A stretch of DNA of 64,000 nucleotides from Tenrec ecaudatus (GCF_050624435.1 NC_134540.1:101151739-101215738); one strand, 5' to 3'; positions 1 to 12,169 are shown, counted from the first letter of the stretch. The notes: a model not told the origin generated them from the letters alone. Translations and numbers: made by a program.

Positions 1-232
1 TTTGATAAAGGAATAGTAGTTTACATGAGATAAACAATATTTGCATAACACTTTTTTCCTATTTGTATCATTTCTCACAAAATTAACCTGTAAGCCTTGG
101 TTTTTTAATCATTTTATTGGGGGCCTGTACAACTCTTATCACAATCCATACAGACATCCATTGTGTCGAGCACATTTGTACAATTGTTGCCATCATCATT
201 CTCAAAATATTTGCTTTCTACTTGAGTCTTTG

Positions 233-841
<609 letters not shown>

Positions 842-1917
842 CCTTGGTATTAGCTCCTCATTTTTTCCTCTCCCTTCCTGCTCCCCACTCCCTTATGAAC
901 CCTTGATAATTTATAAAGTTTTATTATTTTGTCATACCTTACACTATCCAACATCTCCCTTCACCCACTTTTCTGTTGTCCATGCCCCAGGTAGGGGTTA
1001 TATGTAGATCCTTATAATTGGTTCCCCCTTTCCACTCCACCCTCCCTCCACCCTCCCAGTATCACCACTCTCACCACTGGTCCTGAAGGATTCATCCATC
1101 CTGGATTCCCTGTGTTTCTAGTTCCTATCTGTACCAGTGTGCATCCTTTGGTTAAGCCAGATTTGTAAGGTAGAATTTTGATCATGATAGTGGTTGGGGT
1201 GGGGGTGGGGGAGCATTTATGAACTAGAGAAAAGTTGTATGTTTCATTGTTACTACACTGCACCCTGACTGACTGGTCTCCTCCCCGTGACCCTTCAGTA
1301 AGGGGCTATCCAATTGCCTACAAATGGGTCTTGGGTCCCCAGTCTGCACTCCCCCTAATTCACAATGATTTGATTTTTTGTTCTTTGATGCCTGATACCT
1401 GATCCCTTTGACACCTCATGATCACACAGGCTGGTGTGCTTCTTCCATGTGGGCTTTGTTTTTTCTGAGCTAGATGGCCACTTGTTTACCAACCTGTAAA
1501 CCTTTTATATCTTGTTTGTTTTTTAGTAGATTTTATACCTTAACATTTCTCGATTCTAAGTGCCAACTGTAAAACTTGATTGGATTTCAGGGCAAGGCAA
1601 TTACCTTAGCCAGTGGCCTCGCTAGGATTAGTGTCACCCAGTAAGTTGTCCCACGGACCGTTGAAAATCCTTAGTAATATGCATGATCCATTTTCATTAG
1701 ATATAGCATGTGATAAACATAGTGACAAATTGTTTATAGATCCACAAGTATTGTTTACTGCAACACTGTAGCTAAAACACCAGCAAATGAGACAAAAATC
1801 AGTGACCATCAGTTCTGTGGCAGTGAGTGTGGATTTGGTAAAGTCACTGGCAGCAATGAAAAACAAACACATGCTCGTGAAGGGTGTAGAAAAAGCTGTG
1901 AGGTTCCAAGTGTCATT

Positions 1918-2030
1918 GTCATGGGCAGCTCTAACAAGTTCACGACCATTGAGTCTATTCAGATCACGCCCCCGAGAGGACAGAGTCGGCATCTGAGACT
2001 GCAACTCTTTCCAGGAGTAGAAAGCAAAAA
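1918..2030 (-). mobile_element. AfroSINE fragment, diverged
   Basis: The reverse complement reads gctttctactcctggaaag and gactcaatggtcgtgaac, matching the middle and 3' parts of the AfroSINE with many changes. The adjoining 1606-1917 is open on the minus strand (part of a 132-codon frame) but resembles no protein I know. Confidence 0.45.
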
Positions 2031-2035
2031 GTAAG

Positions 2036-2540
2036 TTAGCCTAGGGTTTTCACTTTTTAGGTCTATGGACCCAAGTACACAAGGCTTACAAAATTCATTT
2101 TTGTTGTTGTAACTAATTACAGAGATTTATTTTCCATTAAAACTGAGACATTTCTGTTGAAAGACTGCACAGAGATTGTTAACAGTCATTTGGGTGTTAC
2201 CAACTCTACAATGTCACCTATGCGGTCCACACCCTACCAGTGACAAAGGAATTGCGAGGAAATACAGGCTGTCCCTAGATCGCAATCATCCAACTGCAGG
2301 ACAGCTCCGCCTTGCCCTTTGAAACAACAGAACTCCAAAGCTCTTCATCAGGCCCTGGCTGTATGTGCAGCATCACATCACTGAAAGATAAATCAGAACT
2401 ACATGCCTGGTTTATATTACCTACCAATCCTTAAAAGCATAGTTAGGGATGGATCTCCTCTGAGGTCTTGGGCACTCTGCCTATATGGTCTTTGTATTTG
2501 AGCTGGCTCGGTAAAGGCATCGCTTATGAGAGTGGCTGGC
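2036..2540. other. No recognised feature
   Basis: Unique-looking intergenic sequence. No long open frame, splice-flanked exon or repeat family was recognised. Confidence 0.5.
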
Positions 2541-2544
2541 CCTC

Positions 2545-2612
2545 TGCTGGCAAGTTGATTCTGACTCGTAGCAACCTCACTGGTCAGAGTAAAAGTGCCC
2601 TACAGGGTCTTC
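2545..2612 (-). mobile_element. AfroSINE 3' fragment
   Basis: Antisense match to the SINE 3' half (ttgattctgactcgtagc, then ccctacagggtcttcaagg). It abuts an AfroSINE in the opposite orientation. Confidence 0.6.
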
Positions 2613-2616
2613 AAGG

Positions 2617-2805
2617 GTGTACGTGAGGAGGTCTGGTGGCACTGTTGGCTAGACATTAAGATGTTTTCCTCAAGGTCAGTGGTTCAAACCCACCAGTCAC
2701 TCGGAGGAAGAGAGAGAAGGCTGTCTGCTTCCACAAAGACTTATAGTCCTATAAATCCTACGTAGAGTCGCCATGAATCTGATTTGATGGCATGGGTTTT
2801 TGCAT
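2617..2805 (+). mobile_element. AfroSINE, near full length
   Basis: tRNA-like head (gaggtctggtggcactgttgg), then caaggtcagtggttcaaaccc with the B-box-like GGTTCAAAC, and the 3' tail gtcgccatgaatctgatttg shared with the RTE LINE. Diverged from the consensus. Confidence 0.75.
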
Positions 2806-2829
2806 GCCTAGTAATCTTTACAGAATCAG

Positions 2830-2926
2830 ACTGCACATCTTAGTCCCATAAAGCTACTGATGGGTTCTAACCACTGACCTTCTAATTAGTGGTTGTGAGG
2901 GTTAACCCCTGTGACACCAGGGCTCC
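2830..2926 (-). mobile_element. AfroSINE 5' half
   Basis: Antisense tRNA-like head ending acaccagggctcc, with ggttctaaccactgacc as the B-box region. Truncated on its 3' side. Confidence 0.7.
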
Positions 2927-3142
2927 TTTAACAGAGGCCCACTGCCAGCTCAGTAGACTAAGTAGCTAATAGTACATGCCCAGCAATCTAAATACTACAT
3001 AGCTATGCTACACAATCTTAATAAGCACTAATGCCAAGCCAAGAGATTCTTAGTCAAAGGAGCTAATATGACTATGGAATGAATTGATACTAATTAATTC
3101 ATACAAGATACAACCGTCACAGAAAAATGAAAACATCAACAA

Positions 3143-3341
3143 CACAGTCATTACCATCAAGTGGATTCTGACACATAGTGACCCTGTAATACAGTGGAAA
3201 TGCCCCATAAGGTGTCCAAGGCTGTAATCTTTGTGGCACCTGGTTGCCACATCTTTCCCTCACAGAGCAGACGTTGGGTTTGAGCCACTGACTTTGTGGT
3301 CAGCAGCTAAGCTCTTAACCACAGGACTACCATGCCTCCAA
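3143..3341 (-). mobile_element. AfroSINE, near full length
   Basis: Antisense copy running from accatcaagtggattctgac through gtgaccctgtaatacag to ccacaggactaccatgcctcc. Moderately diverged. Confidence 0.75.
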
Positions 3342-3671
3342 ACATTAATACTGCCGTGTGGTCATACAGAACACTATCTTTGATTTTGTGAGAAATTTGA
3401 AGGCGGGAAGAAGTTTGAATTTTATTTTCAGGGATTATTCTAGACTTTGAGTCATACCATACACTCAAGTATACCAAAGCCTAGATGTGGGACTCCTTTG
3501 AGAACTATTACTAGACTTCATAAATAAGATGTAAGGAATTGGGCCCCACAAACACACCCATGCTAACAGATGTCTGTGGTTCTTAAATCTTGCTGTGGCC
3601 CCATCCCCTCCTTCTTTTACAAAAGTATTCACCTGCTTCAACCCAAGTTTTCTTTCCTATGATATCATTTT

Positions 3672-3790
3672 AATAGTTTTATTGGCATATAAATCACAAG
3701 TTATATAATTCAATAGTTTAATCATGTTAAGAAGAGTTGTACAATCTCAATATCCTATTACTTTCTTATAATTTGTTTTTAAAGCATGTA
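3672..3790 (-). mobile_element. Old L1M 3' UTR fragment
   Basis: Matches the common ancient mammalian L1 3' end (gttttattggcatataaatc ... gaagagttgtacaatctcaa). Related copies lie at 19270 and 50215. Confidence 0.5.
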
Positions 3791-4520
3791 TATGACTTTT
3801 TTCGTACTTTCTCCACTCACAAATTTCCATAAAAGCAAAATCAAAATGACATAAAAAGCAGACACATAACATATTAATATTTTATTTTCATCCAAAAGGT
3901 TTTTGTTTTTGATTTACTGAAAGCTACATATTCTTTTATATCAAGACCCTAATGCCTCCATCAGTATCTGCAAATTTTTTCTTGGATCAAAATTCTACCC
4001 AACCCACATGGATATTCCAAAGGATACTCAGAAATTATTTAAGTGCTTACATTCAAATAGCAACGTTGGAAACAAGCTAAACATGGTCTCTGTCTATGAA
4101 GCTCAGGCATCCACAACAAACAACAAGGTCCTGGGACCTGCCATCAGAGATTCTACTATGTCTTTTCTCTTCCACAATAGTGGATTTACACTAATGACAA
4201 CTGAATCTGTCAGGATGTTGCCCATGCCACCAAATTTTCACCCAATGAAAAAAACAGATATAAAGATGCAATTTAAAAAACCATTTTTTAAATACCGGTA
4301 GAATCTTATAATTTATTCAAATACAACAATATATCAGTAAACTCTAAAACAGAAGAATGTAATAAGTCAATTCAGCTGCTAGGGTCTGGGACACACTAAC
4401 CACTATTATCATTACATCAGTATGTCTACTCTGGAGCAACAGTAATCTAGACTAACTTCAACTGAAAGATTTGGCAATAGATAGATAGAGTCTATTGGAA
4501 GCCAAGAAAGCTACTTCCAG
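3791..4520. other. No recognised feature
   Basis: AT-rich intergenic DNA. A 97-codon open frame at 4008-4301 (+) has no recognisable domain and is likely chance. Confidence 0.5.
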
Positions 4521-4532
4521 ACCTGGACTCTG

Positions 4533-4868
4533 GGGTTTTTTTTGTTGTTGTTGTTTTCTTTAAACATTTTATTAGGGACTCATACAACTCTTATCACAAT
4601 CCATACATATACATACATGAATTGTATAAAGCACATCTGTACATTCTTTGCCCTCATCATTTTCAAAGCATTTGCTCTCCACTTAAGCCCTTTGCATCAA
4701 GTCCTCTTTTTCCCCTCCCTCCCTGCTCTCCCCTCCTTCATGAGCCCTTGATAATTTATAAATTATTATTTTGTCATATCTTGCCCTATCCAGCGTCTCC
4801 CTTCACCCCCTTTCCTGTTGTCCATTCCCCAGAGAAGAGGTCACATGTAGATCCTTGTAATCGGTACC
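4533..4868 (-). mobile_element. 5'-truncated L1 with exact target-site duplication
   Basis: About 335 bases of young L1 3' UTR in antisense, with the poly(T) complement of the tail at 4536-4560. It is flanked by the 11-bp duplication CCTGGACTCTG at 4522-4532 and 4869-4879. This is a clean target-primed reverse-transcription insertion. Confidence 0.93.
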
Positions 4869-4879
4869 CCTGGACTCTG

Positions 4880-5929
4880 TTTTTTAGGATCCTAGTCTAA
4901 CTTGTCAAAAAGCCAGATAAATATGAAGGGAAAGGTGAAATTCAGGTAAAACTCTCATGGATTGAAGTTCACAGATTAATTCCTAACCATTGAAAAATTG
5001 TCAAATGGAAGAAGCCTACTTTTCAAATCTAAAAAAAAATACAGAGAGATGGCAGCAAAATGATACAGACTAGACACGTACATACAATGAAGTGAGACAG
5101 GAGAGGCATGGAGCGTGGGGTGAGTGTTAAAACTTGCAAATGAATGCTATAAACAGAACAAAAACAATGGATATTAAACATTGTGGCTGACAGATTGACA
5201 CGCTGAAAGAGAACTTGAAAGAACCATATGGTTTGATTGGTCTCAGAAAGAAGGACTCTTTATTTATTCTACCTAAAATAACTGTGGAGTCATTTTTTTA
5301 AACATATTTTAGAAGAGGAAACTTCTTTTTTTTAAAAATTTATCCCAAGGTCTCTGTTGCTATACTTAAAACACCTAGGCCTAAGGCAGCCCTGAGGAAT
5401 TTTGGAATTGTACTGACAAGTTCAAAAATCATTGCCATATTTAACTATGATCTTTCAAAGTCAACAGATACTAATATAACTTTAGCAGTGAGAGGATAAA
5501 CCTTTAAAAAAAAGGAGAAAAAAATCACCTCTAAATACCTCTATATCTGATCTCCTAATGCCCTGCCTCAGGGCTCAGACCCTGTTTTATTCTTTCTATG
5601 TCTTGCTTCTTTAGTAAACTTTATCAACTAAATTCATGAGACACCCTTGATCCACATGCTCAGTGGTGGTCCAGTTCATCCAGGGGTAGGTAGATCAAGG
5701 GAACGTTCTGGCTGTCAGTTTCCAAAATAAACAGGTGTACTGTTCTCTATCGCATGTGGGGTCATCCTCAGTCAGCGCTGAGTCATTCTTGATTCTTCTC
5801 TGTTCCCGCATTTCTCTCCATTCATATTTCACCCCATATTCGAGAGTGGATGATCTGACGACCCTACCTTCCAAACACATCAAGAACTGAGCACTTACCA
5901 GTCCAGTGAAAATGCCCTGCTATCAGGTA
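4880..5929. other. No recognised feature
   Basis: Unique-looking AT-rich intergenic sequence. No coding signature or repeat was identified. Confidence 0.45.
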
Positions 5930-6650
5930 CCAGTTCTCTCACCTAGATGGCTGCTACCCAGTCTCTTCAGCAGTCTCTTGGACCTAGCCTTTCCCCTACA
6001 TTTTATTCTCAAATCTCTGCCAGAGTAGTTCTCGCATGACATAACACTATTTCACTCCTCTGCTCAAACTCTCCCGGCATTCTCTATTTCACCAGAATAA
6101 AACCCCACGTTTTTTTCAATGGCCTTCAGAGCTGTGACTGTGCTGCCCAGCCCTGCGTCAGAATGACTGATGACCCGGCTCCTGGAAGGGCTGCTGGCCA
6201 GCAGCCCACAGCTGTCAACCCCTCCAGGAATCGTCTCAGCTGAAGACCGTCACCTCACTGAAGGTCACAGAGTCTTCCTAGGACAGCCCGCAGGCCCAAC
6301 TTAGAATGACTCTGGCGGCCATTCTAGGTCTAGTGCCCCATGTGGTAGGTAGCTGAGGACTGCTGGCCTGCATCCTGCTTTCTTCTTTCCGTCGATCTTG
6401 ATTCCAATGTAACTACCTAAAAAAAATAGCCTGCATATCAAATTCTGTCTTAAGTTTGTTTCCGGTGAAACCTGCCCATAACTTGCTTGTAGGTTCTCTG
6501 TGAGCCGACTTCCTATCTCACCTGTGCTTTAGCACACCGGTCCTACTTCCACATCGAAAGGATGAGCATGCTTCTGTCTTAAGGTCCTTGCATGGCTATT
6601 GCCTCCACTTGGAACACTCTTCTCCAGGTACACAAAACAAAAGGGACTGA
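5930..6650 (+). mobile_element. L2 (LINE2) fossil fragments
   Basis: Two stretches in consistent order resemble the mammalian L2 3' region: tttcactcctctgctcaaac with ccagaataaaaccccac near 6040-6110, and ccttgcatggctattgcctc with cacttggaacactcttctcc near 6590-6630. The 6160-6560 interval between them does not match what I recall of L2 and may be an insertion. Confidence 0.45.
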
Positions 6651-6802
6651 TTCCAACTCGATGTAACCTACTACAGTGTCTCCAGCGACTGGAATTCCTT
6701 CTGGGAGCAGACAGCCTAATCTTGAACTTGCAGGTAACAACAGCCCAATGTTTAACCCAGGGCATGACCAGGGTTCCTTCTTCATCAGATAAAACATAAA
6801 CT

Positions 6803-6944
6803 CACTGTTGATTTCTGACTCATAGTGGCCCTATAGGACAGGGAAGAACGGTCCTGTGAGACTGTAGGAGAGGCTGGTGGGTTCTAACTGGGGAGCTTGG
6901 CCATCGCAGCCCAACACATAACCGTTTTACCACCAGGGGCTCAA
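6803..6944 (-). mobile_element. AfroSINE fragment
   Basis: Antisense SINE with tctgactcatagtggcccta at the 3' tail and accaccaggggctc at the tRNA-like head. Central part shortened. Confidence 0.75.
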
Positions 6945-7194
6945 CTATTTCCACTTTGTGTTAATGTCACTTTTTAAATGAGCCTCCCTGACAACTCAGG
7001 TACAGTAGGAAGCAGTAAAAAATATATTTTAAGAAGGAAAATTCTTTTCTTCTTCTGTCTAACGTATTTGTTGACTTTTCTGGATATATATTCCACTTGT
7101 TGTAAATGACTACCCTAGGCTTTTAAAAGAAAAGTTTGACAATGACTTGTAAATATAGAGAGAGAGTATAGTGATAAGAACTGACTTGAATTTG

Positions 7195-7365
7195 AATGCC
7201 CCAGCTCTGTACTCTGCATGTGTGTGGCCTGAGGCCAGTCCTCTTCGGCTTCCTCTCCTCATTGAGATAATGCTGTTATGTACATTTCTTAATATAGTTA
7301 TGAGGATTAAATGACAGATTATGGAAACTATAAAGAACCATGTAATTGGGAATGATTGAAAAATG
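7195..7365 (+). mobile_element. MIR SINE fossil
   Basis: Order and wording fit the MIR core and 3' part: ctcttcggcttcctctcctc, gagataatgctgttatg and atgaggattaaatgacag. Strongly diverged. Confidence 0.5.
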
Positions 7366-7439
7366 ACACACATACCAAAAAATCCACTGGGAGTATATTT
7401 GTAACCTGGTTTACAGATCAGGGCCCTAGGAAGTAACAT

Positions 7440-8467
7440 TTCAGCCTTGCCCGAATTTCAGCGGATTGACAACTTTTAGCAAAGTTGAAAGGACTACTCG
7501 TAGACAGTGAGGTTCACTCCAAGGGCACAGTGACAATCTATGCACCCTCCCCGGGGACACTGTAGAGCAGTTACCAACTAATACTGGCTAAGCACTCGCA
7601 TAGCACAAAACTCTAATATTTTTGCTCCCTTGCCTGGACTTTAATTACTTCAGATTTCATTCTAATCTCTAAAGCCCATGTAAAAAAATCACATCGGATT
7701 TCAAAGATATAGTTCTATATACGATCATCAAAAGAGATTTACATTTTAAAACTAGCTATATGTCTGGCTATTTGAGATTAGAGACCTAACCCTTTTGGTA
7801 TGTATTTTCAACCCTAAGTTTTTATATCTATTTCTGTTGCTGTGATACAAAATCACTGTGCTTAGCTTTAAAATAAAACAATTCCCTAAAATATGACCTA
7901 TGTTTATGCTTGCTTCCATTCCGTTTTCATTTAATAGAATAAAATACCCTTGCTCATAACCTCAAATCCACAAACTTAAATGCTTCAGAGGTTGCAGTTG
8001 AGGCCCGCCGCCTGCAAAGCAGAATGATAGACCGCCTATAAGTTGGCACTAATAAAACCCATCATAGTTTAATGTTTCCCATTACATTGTGTATCTGCCA
8101 TTTGGATATATTTGTAGATCCCACTCTAGTCCATTTCTATATTTCTAAAGAGAGAAGCGTATAATCCTATACTTAAATTATTAACAATATTGAGATTAGT
8201 GACAGCATGATTAAAACCCACCATTCTGCAGTTGTACACTAAAATAGGATCATTGCATGGAGTGCTAAGGAGGGACAAGCAATGCAAACATGTTATGGCC
8301 ACATATTATGACTTTGACAACAATTCATATTTCCATCAAAGTCGAGTCCTGTTGTAGACAAGGTTTAGAGCAAGGGTCCTCAATCCTCTGGACTCAAATG
8401 TTGTATCTTGAGAAATCTCTGCCTGGAGGAAGACAAAGTTGAGGAACTGCTTTCTATACTCACAGAG

Positions 8468-8469
<2 letters not shown>
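7440..8469. other. No recognised feature; METTL21E 3' flank
   Basis: AT-rich sequence just downstream of METTL21E. The 3' UTR should end somewhere here or just before. There is no canonical AATAAA on the minus strand close to the stop; an ATTAAA near 8066-8071 is one candidate poly(A) signal. Confidence 0.4.

Positions 8470-8501
<32 letters not shown>
8470..8501. repeat. (GT)n microsatellite
   Basis: Uninterrupted GT dinucleotides, about 16 units, roughly 110 bases past the METTL21E stop codon and so possibly in its 3' UTR. Confidence 0.95.
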
Positions 8502-8507
<6 letters not shown>

Positions 8508-8611
8508 GCTCGTAGGGGGGAAAATGGTTAATCCGATTATTCAGGATCGTCTTTTAAAGTAATAATCTATTGGAAATAGCTTTAACACTTCCAAATCCTT
8601 ATTTGAGGATA

Positions 8612-9015
8612 TCATGCACTTCTCCGATTTTTCTTCATAGCTTTATACAACTTAATATTCAGGCTTGGGAAACTGGAAATTTCCTCGAGATCAAACAACT
8701 CCTTAAATCTATCGACAAATTTATTTTCTTTCTCCAACCTGAATTTCATAACCCAGAGGATGATGGTAGTGTCTTTGCACAAGTGGTCAAAGGTAATGAG
8801 GAGTTCGTCCAGAAAAGGATGAGCATAGACCACATCCGCTGCCAGGATGTAGTCAAAATTGTTTGAAGACCTGGGGAAGCTCTCATCTAAAGCAACTCCC
8901 CAGGAGAGCTCTTTAACCTGAGGCAGGTGTCTGCATTTCATTTTGGTGTTTCGGGAAATATTATATTGCAGATTTCCAAGTAATTCAGGTAAGTCTGTGG
9001 CAGTCACACGTGCAC
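8612..9015 (-). CDS. METTL21E: METTL21E, coding exon 4 (last): C-terminal half of the methyltransferase domain
   Basis: Last coding exon of methyltransferase-like 21E, a cytosolic class I (seven-beta-strand) S-adenosylmethionine-dependent protein-lysine methyltransferase of family 16, the group of METTL21A/C/D and VCPKMT. The mouse gene is expressed mainly in skeletal muscle. Translated on the minus strand, the exon encodes 133 residues after a split glycine codon. It contains VTATDLPELLGNLQYN, whose acidic residue follows strand beta-2 and contacts the cofactor ribose, then the tryptophan in KELSWGVALD, and the family signature DYILAADVVYAHPFL with its DVVY (D-x-x-Y) motif. The frame ends at TGA (8612-8614) after KAMKKNRRSA. 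The acceptor is TTTCACAG at 9016-9023 and the intron phase is 1, matching exon 3. No internal stop or frameshift is seen. The sequence resembles mouse METTL21E much more than METTL21C (for example ISSFPSLNIKLYKAMKK). Paralogue assignment is from memory of the family, not a search. Confidence 0.94.
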
Positions 9016-9191
9016 CTGTGAAACATAGGACAGCAGACAAAGTAACACACATGGGGACAAGGTCCAAGTTTTAAGCCAGCATACATTCTACACTTATGCA
9101 TAATTGCTAGTCCCAGAAAAAGGAATGACCCATATAGATACACAGAAGGGGAATTCTTTACAAAACAGCTGCTGACAGATGCTATATGCAA

Positions 9192-9269
9192 AGGGGCTTC
9201 AAATATTTGTGGGAAAATCGCATTGTCTCTTAATTCCATCTTTTCCCCATGGACCTTTTGAAGTCCCCT
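9192..9269. mobile_element. Short inverted-repeat element (MITE)
   Basis: About 78 bases with imperfect terminal inverted repeats: aggggcttcaaatatttgtg at the left and the complement-related ccttttgaagtcccct at the right. Similar elements lie at 13585 and 21911. This looks like a miniature mariner/Tc1-type element with no coding capacity, inside METTL21E intron 3. Confidence 0.6.
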
Positions 9270-9390
9270 CAAAGCTTCTATTAAACTAATTTTTAAACCT
9301 CAAGAGTCCAGTGATATTTAAGTACTTCATTGCATTTTTCTGTTCTCCTGGGTTGTTGTTGTTGTTCAATTTATTTGCTTTTGTTTCTGT

Positions 9391-9478
9391 GTTGTTGTTG
9401 TTGGTGGTGGTGGTGGTAGTGGTGGTGGTGGTGGTGGTGGTGGTGGTGGTGGTGGTGGTGGTGGTGGTGGTGGTGGTG
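9391..9478. repeat. (TGG)n trinucleotide repeat
   Basis: About 29 triplets, nearly pure GGT/TGG, in METTL21E intron 3. On the METTL21E transcript strand it is a CCA repeat. It accounts for a poly-valine open frame. Confidence 0.97.
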
Positions 9479-9489
9479 GCTGTTTATCT

Positions 9490-10977
9490 ATTCCACCCTA
9501 CAAGAAAAGTGATTGAGAAAAGGGGAGTTGAGAAAAGAGCTGGTGGCCTCATTGGAACAATTAGAAGTCATCATGACAGATGTTGAATAAGTATTACCCT
9601 GAAAGATTCTGGGCCACCTAAGAGTCAGACTAAATGCCCATAGATGACCTGGATATCTGATAGTTGAGAAGGAAATGCTCAAATGTGATAAGAGAAGAAA
9701 GAATTTTTCAATGGTATTACATTAAAAGCATCATGGGATCCATGTTCGTGTCCAAGTCTCATAAGTGTGAATATTTCCACTAAAAGATTTTTAAAACTTA
9801 TCCCCAATATGTATATAGTATTGATGAAGTCAAAGATCCTACCTGCAGGACAGAATGCTCAACTGAGGAAGGTATGAACTCTGAAAATGGAATTGCTGTG
9901 GTTATTTTAGGCAAGAAAGTAGAAGAAACAAATTTATAAAAATAAATTCACCTATAACTAATAAAATGGGTTCTTAAAGTGTACTTTGAGCAGTAGCATA
10001 GGATGAAAATAATCTAAATAAATATAGGATTGTCCAATTCCATATCATCAGACAAGAATACAGTAGGGCAAAGAGTAAGAAAATAGAGCTGGAAGCAGAG
10101 TCCAGTTCAGCTCAGACCAAATTAAAACCCATCCCTTGGCCACAATGTCAAATTCTTTGGCCATTGCATATATTTTGTAACAATATTAAAACTGAAGATA
10201 AATATGTGCATTACTAGAATCACAGGGATAGAGATATTTTAATGTGAGCGACTCAGGATTTTCAATAAACCTATTTAGAGTCCCAAGACAATGATTACTG
10301 CCTGCCCATTGCACTTCCTTTGCCAGGGAGTCAACTTCAACTTACAGTGTCTCTACACTGATGATACACAGGACCTTCAACTGTAAGGGGGTAGACACAA
10401 CCACTTTGGGAATACTGCCTAAACCTAGCCTTCTTTTCTTGGTCTATATTTCAAGTTGCACAGGTAAAATGAATAGAGAAAATTGTCTTAATAAAAATAA
10501 TGGCTTTCCAAAATACAGATTCTGGTCCTCAGTTAGGGGTCTTCAGTTATAAATCAAATACTGGTGCTGACTCTGTCCGTACTAAATGGAATGAGGACAT
10601 TGGAGAGTGATTATTATCTCACGGTGGGGCGATTTAAAAAAAAAAATTAGGTAGGACCTTCAAGGGCCCTTATTTCCCAGTGTTTACGAAGCCGCAAATT
10701 GCTAAATCAGAACACCTCTCAAGGTTTCAGAGTAGCAGGTGTGCATTTCTGAAAATCAAGGAAATCAATGCAGATGAGGGTGGTGTACATCAGAGACAGC
10801 AGCTAAGTTAAGACAATGAAAGAGACAACAGCAACAGAAGATTGCGGTGGAACAGGCTGAGGCACACATAGAAACTAACACATGTCTCGAAGACCTAAAG
10901 AAGACGGTGGTGAGAGAACAAAATCTCATGAAATGGAAAGAAACTCTCTCTGCAAGCAAACCCCCACACCAAGAAAA
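9490..10977. other. METTL21E intron 3, no recognised feature
   Basis: Unique-looking AT-rich intronic sequence without a recognised repeat or exon. Confidence 0.45.
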
Positions 10978-11130
10978 CCAAGCCACTGCTGTCAGGTCAA
11001 TCCTGACTCTTAGCGACTCCGGAGGGCAGGGCAGGGCAGGGCAGGGCAGAACAGCTCAGGAGGGTTTCTGAGGTGATACGTGGAAACAGACTGCTGACCT
11101 GTCAGCTAGCAGCCTATCACTTAACCTGAT
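10978..11130 (-). mobile_element. AfroSINE with internal GGGCA repeat
   Basis: Antisense SINE, from ccactgctgtcaggtcaatcc and tgactcttagcgactc to ctgacctgtcagctagcagcc. A run of about five GGGCA units (11025-11050) has expanded in the segment that normally reads taggacagggcagaac. Confidence 0.75.
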
Positions 11131-11211
11131 CGCCTTCAAATTCAAGGACAAACGCCTAAAAATAGAAGCAGACAATGCAAAGTATGCAATTTCTAATATT
11201 ACCTCATTTGG

Positions 11212-11305
11212 GAGCCCTTGTAGCTGGTGTAGCAGTTACACATTGCTGCCTGCTAGGTCAACAGTTTGAAACCACCAGATGCTCAGTAAGAGAAGTCTTT
11301 TTGTT
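11212..11305 (+). mobile_element. AfroSINE 5' half
   Basis: Starts gggagcccttgtagctggtg and includes gtcaacagtttgaaaccacc. A second AfroSINE follows directly at 11310. Confidence 0.75.
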
Positions 11306-11309
11306 CTCA

Positions 11310-12092
11310 TGGGGAGCCCTGGTGGCATAATGGTTATGTATCAGGCTGCTAATGACAAGGTCAGCAGTTTGAAACCACTAGCTGATCCTGGTCAGAAAGA
11401 AGAGGCTTTCAATTCCTGTAAAGCAGTTGTTCTCAACCTTCCTAATGCAGCCACCCTTTACTACAGTTCCTCATGTTGTGGTGAGCCCCAACCATAACAT
11501 TATTTTCATTGTTACTTCATAACTGTAATTTTGCTACTGTTATGAATCATAATGTAAATATCTGATATGCAGGATGTATTTTCCTTGTTACAAATTGAAC
11601 ATCATTAAAGCATAGTGATTCATCACAAAAACAATATGTAATTATATATTGGGAAATATTTATTTCTAATTACAAATAGACAAATTTTGTCTTGAAGCCT
11701 GGTGTAGCATGGGCAACAGTTTTAATATAACAACAGTAATAGAATTGCTACATTTTATGACAGTATGCGTAAAAAACCAACATCAGTGCAAAGATTGAGA
11801 TAGCTTCTTTCTGACCAGATCAGCCTATCTGCATGTGGGTGGATCTGCCTGGAGAGGAATCGAGGGGCGGTGTCTCGGTTCCTAAAACCATTGGAAATAT
11901 GTGTTTTCCAATGGTCTTAGGTGACCCCTGTGAAAGGGTCGTTTGACCCCTCCAAAGGGGTCGCGACCCACAGGTTGAGAACCACTGTGTAAAGGGTTAC
12001 AGTCTCAGAAATCCACAGTGGCAGTTCTACCCTGTCCTATAGGGTTGCCATGAGTCAGAATGGACTTGAGCCATGATGACAATCAAGGAGTC
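11310..12092 (+). mobile_element. AfroSINE split by a SPIN transposon
   Basis: The SINE head (gggagccctggtggcataat) runs to 11423 with ttcaattcctgtaaag, then stops at the SPIN terminus. It resumes at 11988 with tgtaaagggttacagtctc and runs to the tail agggttgccatgagtcagaa. Removing 11424-11987 and one TGTAAAG copy restores a normal SINE. Confidence 0.92.
11424..11987 (+). mobile_element. SPIN (hAT) non-autonomous DNA transposon
   Basis: A 564-bp element with hAT terminal inverted repeats: CAGTTGTTCTCAACC at the left and GGTTGAGAACCACTG at the right. The body matches the SPIN non-autonomous family, for example cagttcctcatgttgtggtg, tatctgatatgcaggatg and ccaaaggggtcgcgacccac near the right end. 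It is flanked by TGTAAAG (11417-11423 and 11988-11994), seven bases of the usual 8-bp hAT duplication. There is no transposase frame. SPIN is known from a patchy set of tetrapods including tenrec, bushbaby, murine rodents, some bats, opossum, Anolis and Xenopus, attributed to horizontal transfer. Confidence 0.95.
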
Positions 12093-12099
12093 TATTCCT

Positions 12100-12165
12100 G
12101 TGAAGTTCTACCCTGCCCTACAGGGTCACTAGGAGTCGGAATGGACTCAATGGCAGCGAGTTTGG
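12100..12165 (+). mobile_element. AfroSINE 3' fragment
   Basis: gttctaccctgccctacagg followed by cggaatggactcaatggcag is the SINE 3' third, placed directly after the preceding SINE's tail. Confidence 0.7.
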
Positions 12166-12169
12166 TTTA

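Noticed and set aside
1606..2004. 132-codon minus-strand open frame with a hydrophobic stretch
   Set aside because: Its first part is an antisense AfroSINE and the rest matches no family; no splice signals.
8985..9272. Minus-strand open frame overlapping METTL21E exon 4
   Set aside because: It is in another frame, and its downstream part is intron and MITE sequence.
9311..9586. Open frame with a long poly-valine run
   Set aside because: Product of the TGG trinucleotide repeat in METTL21E intron 3.
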